Positions 16,408-23,126 of a stretch of 23,126 nucleotides of DNA are shown one piece after another. Source of the stretch: Flavobacterium sp. (lineage in GTDB: Bacteria > Bacteroidota > Bacteroidia > Flavobacteriales > Flavobacteriaceae); assembly GCF_021151785.1 (NCBI RefSeq), contig NZ_JAGKWP010000037.1, forward strand, positions 1 through 23,126, in the 5' to 3' direction. The notes below the pieces were generated by a model that had not been told where the DNA came from, did not search any database, and saw only the letters and a list, made by a program, of their open reading frames with translations. The number at the start of each line of letters is the position of its first letter. Within the stretch, counting starts at the first letter, position 1. The position numbers were made by a program, and so were the translations under genes.

Positions 16408-17561
16408 ACAATTCTCTTTTTTCGTTTGTGTAATTCATGCACATGCTCAACAACAATCCGCACATGGTTATGCCAGCTTGCATACTCCAGATAATGTTCC
16501 CATGCTTCCAGTTGGTCAGTTGAAACATCTGCATACAGCGCACGGGAAACACTGTCTATAAATTCTTTTTTATTGACCGGAATAATCTCAGCCAATGCAA
16601 ACTTCCTGACAACATTCGTAAGTGCCGATTTACTATCGCTAACAATGAATCTCTTTTTGTGCGGAGCAATCAAATTCAACAATCCACTCTGAGAAGTGAA
16701 GCTATGTTTGTAATACAAAAGTACCAGATCACACGCTTTGATAATTGCCTGCATTTCATCGTCTGACAAATGCTTTTCAATCCATATTACCTGGTGCAGT
16801 ACATTCAGTTTTTTAATTTGTTCTTTATATGTTTCGATTACTACTGAAGAGCTGGAAGGTTTCCCCGCAATAAGCAATACTACATGGGGCAAATCAGGTA
16901 AGCAGTCGATGATAAACGAATAGTTTTTTTCATCACGGATATTGCCAATAATTCCCATCATTTTCCGTTCTCCTTTTTGAGAAACAAGCGAATTTAAAAG
17001 TGCTTGATCATATTCCGGATGTTCATACAGGCCATGCGGAATATTTATTTTGGGAATTTCTTTTTTGTAATATGTTTTATCAGGTAATATTTCGTGATAC
17101 AGTGCCATGTCCATGATTGACATAACAGCCTTCATCGTTAATTCTGATAAAAATCTAACCGGCAGGTATGCGTCCCGATCGGGATCATGTAACAATACAA
17201 CAAACGTATGCTTTGGTTTTAGCAGATAAAAGAAAGGCACCCAAAGCATGGATGAAATTTGTTCGTAATCATTTACAATGACTAAAGATGGCGGAGCTTT
17301 TCTAAGAAAAGAAAAAACAATAAAGGGATTTATAATGCTTCTGAAAAGAAAATAAAATTTCCTGAATAATTTATTTTTATAACGGGGCAAATCCGATATA
17401 AGAATTTTTTTATAACAAGCATTTTCCTGTTGCGTAGCATTCGCAGGAATTAATACCTTACAGTCTGTTATATGTTCGTTGTCTGAATAGGCTTTAGCAA
17501 TACAACGGGAATATTCATAATTACCTCCAAAACTATTGGTATTTAGAATTACAACATTCAT
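16404..17561 (-). CDS. GT-B-fold putative glycosyltransferase, atypical
   Basis: The 385-residue product looks like a GT-B enzyme: an opening MNVVILNTNSFGGNYEYSRC, HDPDRDAYLP near 125-134, then the donor-domain start MMGIIGNIRDEKNYSFIIDC (about 201-220) and VVLLIAGKPSSS. The region that should hold the GT4 EX7E motif instead reads YYKHSFTSQSGLLNLIAPHK (about 284-303), with no acidic pair, so it departs from standard GT4. It may be a distinct family, or use another base. Its ATG overlaps the stop of the GT2 gene by 1 nt (TAATG), and its end overlaps the DxD transferase by 4 nt, so it lies in a coupled trio. Confidence 0.72.
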   Translation of the reverse strand: MNVVILNTNSFGGNYEYSRCIAKAYSDNEHITDCKVLIPANATQQENACYKKILISDLPRYKNKLFRKFYFLFRSIINPFIVFSFLRKAPPSLVIVNDYEQISSMLWVPFFYLLKPKHTFVVLLHDPDRDAYLPVRFLSELTMKAVMSIMDMALYHEILPDKTYYKKEIPKINIPHGLYEHPEYDQALLNSLVSQKGERKMMGIIGNIRDEKNYSFIIDCLPDLPHVVLLIAGKPSSSSVVIETYKEQIKKLNVLHQVIWIEKHLSDDEMQAIIKACDLVLLYYKHSFTSQSGLLNLIAPHKKRFIVSDSKSALTNVVRKFALAEIIPVNKKEFIDSVSRALYADVSTDQLEAWEHYLEYASWHNHVRIVVEHVHELHKRKKRIV

Positions 17562-18592
17562 TATGCCAGACGTTTTTTTAGTTCCAAAGCTGCGCTCTTA
17601 CGAAAAGCAGGTGATTTAAAATATCCTTTATAAAACCCTTTCAAATAACTATAACGAGTACTCTCAAGTAAATAAAAACTATATAAAAGCACACCAAAAT
17701 TATATTTATCTGTTTTGAGTCTAAGCCAATTCTTAATATGATAAATATAAGGTCTGAATCCAGCAAGCAAAGGTATTAATACTAAAAAAAAATAGTTATT
17801 TATAAGATTGAACAATGCCAGCACACTAAGTCCGATCAGACAAATCAGGAAAGATAGCCTTAACATTAAGTCCATACATTTACCTAGCGTACTGCGGATA
17901 TTTATTCCGGATTCTCCATCTCCTAACCCATAACGAAAAGCTTCTTTATTATATGCACTGGCCGTTTTATGTCTACCCCAAAATACATATGGCTTCTCAA
18001 CCGGGTAAAAAGTAATGCCGGACTTTTTCACTAAACGTCCGAATATAGTATCATCAGCAGCCAATGTGAGCCATTCACAATACCCTCCAACGCGATCAAA
18101 GACTTCTTTATAATATGCGACAGACCGAGAAGTTGGTGTAAACCATTCTTCCTTTATATCATCTTTGTATCCATTAAACAATAAATAAGCCGCCTTTGCA
18201 GATATAGATTGAAGATCTTCGTCTTTAACCGTAAACGCTCCGGCTACAGCTTTTACAGAAGGATCCTTAAATGGAGCGATAATACTTTCAAGCCATTGAG
18301 GATGAAAGCGGCAGCCGAAATCAGTACTGGCAATCAATGGATAAGCTGCTGCCTGTATAGCCATATTTCTACCTTCGGCTACATTACATTTATGCTTTTG
18401 TAAAACCTTAATGGGTATTGGAGATTCTTTCTGCCATGCTAAAAGGGTTTCATATGTGCCATCGGTAGACCCTGCATCGGTAATAATGATTTCAGAAGGT
18501 TGTACCGTTTGGTTTTTCAATTCTTCTATTGTTTGATCTAACCGGGATGCCTCGTTATAAACAGTAGAAACTAATGTAAAGCTCAATGTCAT
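17561..18592 (-). CDS. GT2 family glycosyltransferase with C-terminal membrane segments
   Basis: The 343-residue protein has a GT-A catalytic domain in its first 230 residues: FTLVSTVYNEASRLDQTI at the start, EIIITDAGSTDGTYETLL (about 34-51, Asp39 and Asp44), STDFGCRF with Asp91 at the metal site, and LAADDTIFGRLV near 188-199 as the acceptor-side ED/DD motif. After residue 235 come two hydrophobic segments (LMLRLSFLICLIGLSVLALF and FFLVLIPLLAGF) that would anchor it to the membrane, like other GT2 enzymes that act on lipid-linked acceptors. The 125 bp before it contain a weak stem (ATTGTC/GACAAT, 18626-18642) but no obvious promoter. The stop overlaps the next start by 1 nt. Confidence 0.92.
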   Translation of the reverse strand: MTLSFTLVSTVYNEASRLDQTIEELKNQTVQPSEIIITDAGSTDGTYETLLAWQKESPIPIKVLQKHKCNVAEGRNMAIQAAAYPLIASTDFGCRFHPQWLESIIAPFKDPSVKAVAGAFTVKDEDLQSISAKAAYLLFNGYKDDIKEEWFTPTSRSVAYYKEVFDRVGGYCEWLTLAADDTIFGRLVKKSGITFYPVEKPYVFWGRHKTASAYNKEAFRYGLGDGESGINIRSTLGKCMDLMLRLSFLICLIGLSVLALFNLINNYFFLVLIPLLAGFRPYIYHIKNWLRLKTDKYNFGVLLYSFYLLESTRYSYLKGFYKGYFKSPAFRKSAALELKKRLA

Positions 18593-18717
18593 ACAGAAAT
18601 ACTAACAATGAGCAATTTACACATTATTGTCTGGATGACAATGTATTATTATCATTAAACTTTGTGTAATGCCCAGCTAAAGCAGACTGATATCAGATCA
18701 AACACCAGCGCTGTTCC

Positions 18718-19761
18718 TCAATAAACAAATCTACCTTTCAGGTTATTTAAGGGTTTTTCAATCGCATAAAAAGAAAGTGTTGCAATCGCATATACCAGGC
18801 AAACATCAATAGTCAGGGCGAGGTATGTGTCTGAGATCTCTATAAAATATTTTCGGATGTAGGGAACAAACGGATGGTATAAGTACATTCCATAACTTAT
18901 TTTTCCTGTATAGCGCAGCACACCGTTATTAAGTATTTTGCTATCCTTCCAATCAGTAATAGATTTATATAAAATCAGAGAAAAAATTATCGAAAAAATG
19001 GGCAGTGTTTTTAATAAAAAACTTTTCCCTTTATGATCAACGATCGGAAAATTCAAATGAATATACAAACACAAAAATAGCAACAATAAAATTGAAGGAT
19101 ATGGAAGCTTTATATCATGAATACGCATATAAGCAAGCAGCAGCCCGAATCCAAAATAATCGAAAGCTGACAATGTAAAATAATCATAAAAGTAATTGTA
19201 TTGAAAATGAAGAATCATTCTGGAAACGACGCCTGCAACAATAAATCCAACGATCAATTTTAATATATTTTTTGCGGGAGTTAAAAACAACAGCAATGGG
19301 AAGACAAGATAAAACTGCTCTTCAATGCTAAGAGTCCAGAAATGAGATGTTGGCCACACAGTAAACTTATCAATGATGAGTTTAAAATTTGCTGTATACG
19401 TAGCATACCATTCCGCATAATTGTATATATAATGGGGCAAGCCCAGCAGCAGCATTACAAGCAATAAAAGATAATACACAGGAAAAATTCTAAGGGAACG
19501 CCGGATATAAAAAACTTTCAAAATATTTTTCGTTGGTTCATTTGTAACATCTTTTTGATATCGTTGCTGAATCAAAATATTCCCAATTAGGAAACCACTC
19601 AAAACGAAAAATATTCCTACTCCTAAAGCACCAAAATGTAAATTAATAAACCAGCCTTTATCTACAACCAGATGTTCATACATAACAGCAAGCAAGGCCA
19701 GCCCTCTTATACCATCCAGAGCTGAAAAATATACTGGTTTTGCTGAGCCTTCAACCTGCAT
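18718..19761 (-). CDS. Acyltransferase 3 family membrane protein
   Basis: The 347-residue integral membrane protein carries the classic OafA-type opening, YFSALDGIRGLALLAVMYEH, with Arg19 and His30, followed by FFVLSGFLIGNIL (about 51-63) and FYIRRSLRIFPVYYLL (about 85-100). FWTLSIEEQFYLVFPLLLFL (about 141-160) is another hallmark of the family. It ends FYAIEKPLNNLKGRF, the usual IExPxxxL closure. Of the three acyltransferases in the window it is closest to the family consensus. It should transfer an acetyl or similar group to the polymer. Its ATG overlaps the stop of the mutase-like gene by 1 nt, so translation of the two is coupled. Confidence 0.95.
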   Translation of the reverse strand: MQVEGSAKPVYFSALDGIRGLALLAVMYEHLVVDKGWFINLHFGALGVGIFFVLSGFLIGNILIQQRYQKDVTNEPTKNILKVFYIRRSLRIFPVYYLLLLVMLLLGLPHYIYNYAEWYATYTANFKLIIDKFTVWPTSHFWTLSIEEQFYLVFPLLLFLTPAKNILKLIVGFIVAGVVSRMILHFQYNYFYDYFTLSAFDYFGFGLLLAYMRIHDIKLPYPSILLLLFLCLYIHLNFPIVDHKGKSFLLKTLPIFSIIFSLILYKSITDWKDSKILNNGVLRYTGKISYGMYLYHPFVPYIRKYFIEISDTYLALTIDVCLVYAIATLSFYAIEKPLNNLKGRFVY

Positions 19762-21035
19762 TAAGATTTTTTATTTACAAGTTGATTTTTCAGTTCAAAT
19801 GCAGCTTCCATGGCCTTATCCATGTTATAGTATTCCCATTCAGCAAACCTGCCTAAAACATATATCCCATAAGGAGCCAGATATTCTTTATAAGCTTTAA
19901 TAATTTTCCGGGTTTCATGATCCTGTATCACATAAGAGTTCTGTTCGTTATTGAAGTCAATAGGAACTAAATTACCAGGCAATAAAGCAAGTTCCTTTAT
20001 CATTTCTTCTTTCGTACAAATTCCTGAAAACTCTACTGTACAAGACGATCGATTTGATTTTTTTAGCACATCAGAATTATTGGTATAACTGAAATTACCT
20101 GTATATATAATACGGTGTGCTTTAAATGAGGACTCGGGAATATATAACCAGGACAAATCATTTACATCACAACTGCACAGCACGCTTGAGGTTCCATTTG
20201 AACGCAGCTGTTTAATGGAGTTCTCATATTGAAAAGGTTTATCGGCAGATATAATGTCAGGCAGATTTCTAACATCAGCCGTATAAATAACTTTATCAAA
20301 GGTTTCGCCAAAGAGTGTTATTTTATTTTCTTTTATTGAAATACTTTCCAACGGCTTATTACACACAACTGAAAGTCCCTCGGCGAGCCTATCTACGATA
20401 AACTGCGAACCTCCGGATTTGGGATAATAAAAATTTGCATGAACCATGTCCCGCTCATCCCTGCGAATAATGTTGTTTGTAATAATCTCAAGAATATTAG
20501 GCATCGGAAGTTTTCCGTCCAACCATTCCATGGATACAGTACTTAAATCTGTTTTCCATATTTTTTGATTATACGGTTTGAAATATAATTCATATAAGGT
20601 ATTTCCAAATGTATTCTGCAGAAAAGCTTCAAAGTGTTCGTAAGACATCGGCTGCTTTATGCCAGCTTTATTTATTTCAATCAGTTCCTTTATGACCTGT
20701 TCTACAACCGGCACTTCGAGTTGATATAAAAAATTCTCTATCGGATAACCTACAAATGCTCCTTTATAAAAAATTTTCGCATTCCTTTTGGCCTGCACAA
20801 ACTCCTTTTCTTTGTCGAATTTATTCCAAAACCATTCTAATACTTCTTTATTTTTACTATTAAATACATGCCCGCCAACCCTATGATAAAGCACATCATC
20901 CGGACGGTTACAGTATACAAGCCCACCAATATTAGCATTCCTTTCAAAGACATGTACATCATATGTATCCTGCAACACAGCAGCGGCTGTCAATCCTGAA
21001 ATTCCCGATCCTATAACAGCGATTTTACTTTTCAT
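19761..21035 (-). CDS. UDP-galactopyranose-mutase-like FAD-dependent protein
   Basis: The 424-residue flavoprotein starts with an FAD-binding Rossmann motif, AVIGSGISGLTAA (GxGxxG at 9-14), and Glu31 at the ribose-binding position. GGHVFNSKNKEVLEWF (54-69) resembles the mobile histidine-loop region of UDP-galactopyranose mutases, with GGH at 54-56; the FHT of bacterial enzymes reads FNS. FKPYNQKIWKTDLSTVSMEW (about 152-171) matches the mutase YxxKxW region, and YYPKSGGSQFIVDRLA (about 203-218) the second FAD contact. Mutases interconvert UDP-sugar pyranose and furanose forms and need reduced FAD. It is longer than bacterial Glf (about 370-390), so it may be a related amine-oxidase-like protein with another substrate. 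It overlaps the GT14-like gene by 11 nt and the acyltransferase by 1 nt. Confidence 0.75.
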   Translation of the reverse strand: MKSKIAVIGSGISGLTAAAVLQDTYDVHVFERNANIGGLVYCNRPDDVLYHRVGGHVFNSKNKEVLEWFWNKFDKEKEFVQAKRNAKIFYKGAFVGYPIENFLYQLEVPVVEQVIKELIEINKAGIKQPMSYEHFEAFLQNTFGNTLYELYFKPYNQKIWKTDLSTVSMEWLDGKLPMPNILEIITNNIIRRDERDMVHANFYYPKSGGSQFIVDRLAEGLSVVCNKPLESISIKENKITLFGETFDKVIYTADVRNLPDIISADKPFQYENSIKQLRSNGTSSVLCSCDVNDLSWLYIPESSFKAHRIIYTGNFSYTNNSDVLKKSNRSSCTVEFSGICTKEEMIKELALLPGNLVPIDFNNEQNSYVIQDHETRKIIKAYKEYLAPYGIYVLGRFAEWEYYNMDKAMEAAFELKNQLVNKKS

Positions 21036-21927
21036 TGATATTATTTAAAATATGCTCTTTAATTTTTTCAAGCAGCGACATTGACAAAGACGCATCAAAC
21101 TTACGGGCAAAGAAAGCTTCCGAGTGACTTATAACATCATAATCTTTTTCTTTTAAATTATTAGGATGCCAGTTAACAGCATTCGTCCAGTCAATATACC
21201 TGTAATTATTATTATTTAAATTCATTGCTTTGTTATTCGCCAACAGTGTTTGAAAAACAACTTCAGGAGGACAAACATTCAAATCCGGATATTGATTTAC
21301 ATCTCTTAAAAATTCTGTTATTTTTTTAACATCCTTTTTGTTCTCCAATATATATTTCATGGCCTTTCTATTGATCATAAACCAATCAGAGCCGTGATAA
21401 GGTATATATAAGTCTTTAAAAATATTTGTATATTTTTTTCTTTTAACCCGAATAGGTTTCCAATAAAACTTTCCGCTTTTCCTAAAAAAGGGAATCTGAA
21501 ACAACATTCGTGTTTCAAAAGCTTTTCTGAAGTACTGATAAAAATCGAAATAATCTGTATTAACATTATTACATTCAATATATCCATCAAACGTACTATT
21601 CTTTAAAAAATCGATTAATTGAGCGGGTCTTTTAATTGGAAAACAATTGGCGCTGAGCGTAACAAACCAGTCGCAGTTTTTATCATATAGTAGTTCAAAT
21701 GTTTTCAATAAAGCCTCAATGTTATTTACATGCGACCAATGAGTTATTACGGTTTCTTTTACTATATCAATATTTGCTTCTTTAAAAAACGTTGCATCAA
21801 ATGCAGACTTGGACTTATCGTGATGTATTGCTATTGAATAATCGGGGTATTGCGCTAATTGATTAACCAGTTCTATATATACCTGATCAGGTTCTTTGTG
21901 TGACAATATGGAAAATCCTATTTTCAT
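21025..21927 (-). CDS. GT14-like (core-2/I-branching type) glycosyltransferase
   Basis: The 300-residue protein has the features of the Branch family: KIGFSILSHKEPDQV at the start, SIAIHHDKS (31-39), ITHWSHVNNIEALLKTF (61-77), FVTLSANCFPIKRPAQLIDF (88-107), HGSDWFMINRKAMKYIL in the middle, and CPPEVVFQTLLANN near the C-terminus. In animals these enzymes add beta-1,6-linked GlcNAc branches; bacterial members in polysaccharide loci are mostly uncharacterised, with some acting as xylosyl- or GlcNAc-transferases. It should be cytosolic since no signal or membrane span is seen. It starts 11 bp after the GT2 stop and overlaps the mutase-like gene by 11 nt, which suggests that both serve the same sugar. 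Confidence 0.88.
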   Translation of the reverse strand: MKIGFSILSHKEPDQVYIELVNQLAQYPDYSIAIHHDKSKSAFDATFFKEANIDIVKETVITHWSHVNNIEALLKTFELLYDKNCDWFVTLSANCFPIKRPAQLIDFLKNSTFDGYIECNNVNTDYFDFYQYFRKAFETRMLFQIPFFRKSGKFYWKPIRVKRKKYTNIFKDLYIPYHGSDWFMINRKAMKYILENKKDVKKITEFLRDVNQYPDLNVCPPEVVFQTLLANNKAMNLNNNNYRYIDWTNAVNWHPNNLKEKDYDVISHSEAFFARKFDASLSMSLLEKIKEHILNNINEK

Positions 21928-21938
21928 ACATTAAGCAT

Positions 21939-22886
21939 TTAATTTAAAGAAGTATTAAAATATTTTTCAAACATTACTTTATCAGAACTTATGCCATGTA
22001 AGGGTTGCCAATCCGTGCCGGTTTTCATGCGCCCATATTTTGAATAAGCTTTACTTATGAATCCAGCCAGATGATCTGCAAAACTTAATGGATAATGAAT
22101 CTGATATTGCTTACAATACTTCTTGTAATTTGTAATCGTCCCTCTTAGCACATATTTACTCAATAATGACATACGTTTTTTATCACGTTTCAATATATCA
22201 GAAAAGATGGCTATGCCATTTTGGGTACGCTCTATCTCTTTGGTGTATTTATCTGTAATTTGATATTCATGTTGCCGGTAGATGGTTAAGCTTTTATTCT
22301 CATGTAAAGGAAAGGGTGTAATCAATGCAACACGGGACCAATATTCTTTATCTTCGTGTGTCATTACATCTTCACGCCATAAACCTACCTGATCAACTAA
22401 AGCTTTTGAAAATAAACATGCTTGAGTAATTGAGCACCAGCCTTGAGCTACGATATCCGATAAGGGCGTATTGGGTAATGGATAATACTGCATTACAACA
22501 TCTGTCTGTACCCACCCCTGCGGCTCTTTTCTAGCTGTCACAAACGGACCAATCACACAGCCCTTTTCAATATTCGTACTTAGCTGCTCTGCCTGAACTT
22601 CTAATTTATTCGGCGACATTATATCATCTGAATCAAAAAACTGAATAGCTTCTCCGCGGGCAATTTCAATTCCTGTATTACGAGCAGCTCCAGGACCATG
22701 CCCCTTACTTTTAAGTAAAATTATTTTATGCATGTATGGCTGCAACACCTCTGTTAAATTATCCGTTGACTCATCATCTACAATGATGATCTCTATGGGC
22801 GGCAAGGATTGTGTCAATACACTTTCCAGTGTCTCAACAATCAAATGTGCCCGGTTTTTAATCGGTATAATAACAGATATTTTCAT
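21939..22886 (-). CDS. GT2 family glycosyltransferase
   Basis: The 315-residue enzyme shows a standard GT2 GT-A domain: KISVIIPIKNRAHLIVETLE at the start, IEIIIVDDESTDNLTEVL (31-48), GPGAARNTGIEIARGEAIQF (64-83), and FFDSDDIMSPNKLE with the metal-binding DSD at 85-87. DVMTHEDKEYWSRV near 174-187 is the acceptor-side HED motif carrying the likely catalytic base. No membrane segment is seen, so it should work in the cytosol on a membrane-bound acceptor. It begins 58 bp after the stop of an upstream partial gene and is followed after 11 bp by the GT14-like gene. Confidence 0.94.
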   Translation of the reverse strand: MKISVIIPIKNRAHLIVETLESVLTQSLPPIEIIIVDDESTDNLTEVLQPYMHKIILLKSKGHGPGAARNTGIEIARGEAIQFFDSDDIMSPNKLEVQAEQLSTNIEKGCVIGPFVTARKEPQGWVQTDVVMQYYPLPNTPLSDIVAQGWCSITQACLFSKALVDQVGLWREDVMTHEDKEYWSRVALITPFPLHENKSLTIYRQHEYQITDKYTKEIERTQNGIAIFSDILKRDKKRMSLLSKYVLRGTITNYKKYCKQYQIHYPLSFADHLAGFISKAYSKYGRMKTGTDWQPLHGISSDKVMFEKYFNTSLN

Positions 22887-22944
22887 TTACAGCCTTACGT
22901 ATTCTTTGTCTACCGAATCTCTAATTATAAAATAAGTATTTAGT

Positions 22945-23126
22945 TTACGGCCAGATTTTTTTAAATAAAAACCGCAATAAAAATTTTCCTTCTTGAGCTT
23001 TATCTTTTTTCCTTAACGTAAATTCATGTATTGCCTTTGTAAAAAAATAAAGATATGTATATAGCGTTCCTTTATTTTTCAACAAAAATTCAAATTTATG
23101 AGGTAATACTTTAGTTCTATATATAC
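22945..23126 (-). CDS. C-terminal end of an upstream gene, function not recognised
   Basis: On the minus strand one frame is open from the window edge to a TAA at 22945-22947, giving 59 residues that end KFLLRFLFKKIWP. The other two frames are closed by early stops. The fragment contains LLKNKGTLYTYLYFFTKA and is rich in basic and aromatic residues, in the manner of the membrane-proximal C-termini of many glycosyltransferases, but this is too little to assign a family. Its 58-bp spacing to the GT2 gene and shared strand imply that the operon continues to the right of the window. Confidence 0.6.
   Translation of the reverse strand, partial: IYRTKVLPHKFEFLLKNKGTLYTYLYFFTKAIHEFTLRKKDKAQEGKFLLRFLFKKIWP

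Noticed and set aside
18626..18642. ATTGTC/GACAAT stem as a terminator between the acyltransferase and GT2 genes
   Set aside because: The stem is only 6 bp with no T-run on the minus strand, and the neighbouring genes appear to belong to one transcript.

Overview
The window is an exopolysaccharide or capsule biosynthesis locus of the Wzx/Wzy-dependent type, almost certainly from a member of the Bacteroidota. Supporting signs are the low and variable GC content, A-rich leaders without strong Shine-Dalgarno sequences, tightly overlapping glycosyltransferase genes, a short lipoprotein-type Wza, a Wzc fused to its tyrosine kinase with a Gly-Tyr tail, and a small exosortase-like membrane protein of the kind found beside polysaccharide loci in this phylum. 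A Cytophaga-like organism of the Cytophagales would fit, but that is a guess from style and not an identification.

Every gene but one is on the minus strand, so the transcript order runs from high to low coordinates. From 23126 down to 7408 lies the assembly block. It starts with the 3' end of an unidentified gene (22945-23126). A GT2 glycosyltransferase, a GT14-like branching transferase, a UDP-galactopyranose-mutase-like flavoprotein and an acyltransferase follow (22886-18718). Then come a GT2, an unusual GT-B enzyme and a DxD transferase (18592-15508). A large GT-C-like membrane protein (15487-13817), the Wzy-type polymerase (13733-12471), two GT4 transferases (12484-10197), a second acyltransferase (10053-8992) and a third GT4 enzyme (8550-7408) complete the block. 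Many neighbours overlap by 1-14 nt, which points to translational coupling.

The region 6389-7407 is a break in this pattern. An exosortase-family-like gene (6620-7093) is on the plus strand, divergent from wza and convergent with the GT4 gene. It stops soon after the expected Arg motif, and a decaying 11-bp tandem repeat lies just beyond its stop codon. The intergenic regions on either side hold perfect inverted repeats.

From 6388 down to 1 lies the export block: Wza-like outer-membrane protein, Wzc-like co-polymerase/kinase, a flippase, a third acyltransferase, and the 5' part of a DUF6625-type putative transferase cut by the window edge. The last three genes look clearly more AT-rich than wza/wzc, and a 10-bp inverted repeat separates them from wzc.

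The inferred working model is as follows. Cytoplasmic GT2, GT4 and GT-A enzymes build a lipid-linked repeat unit, possibly with a furanose and a branch supplied by the mutase-like and GT14-like pair. Three membrane acyltransferases decorate it. The flippase moves it across the membrane, Wzy polymerises it, Wzc sets length through Tyr phosphorylation cycles, and Wza exports it. No initiating sugar-phosphate transferase, phosphotyrosine phosphatase or sortase substrate is visible here. No RNA genes, CRISPR arrays, transposases or attachment sites were seen.
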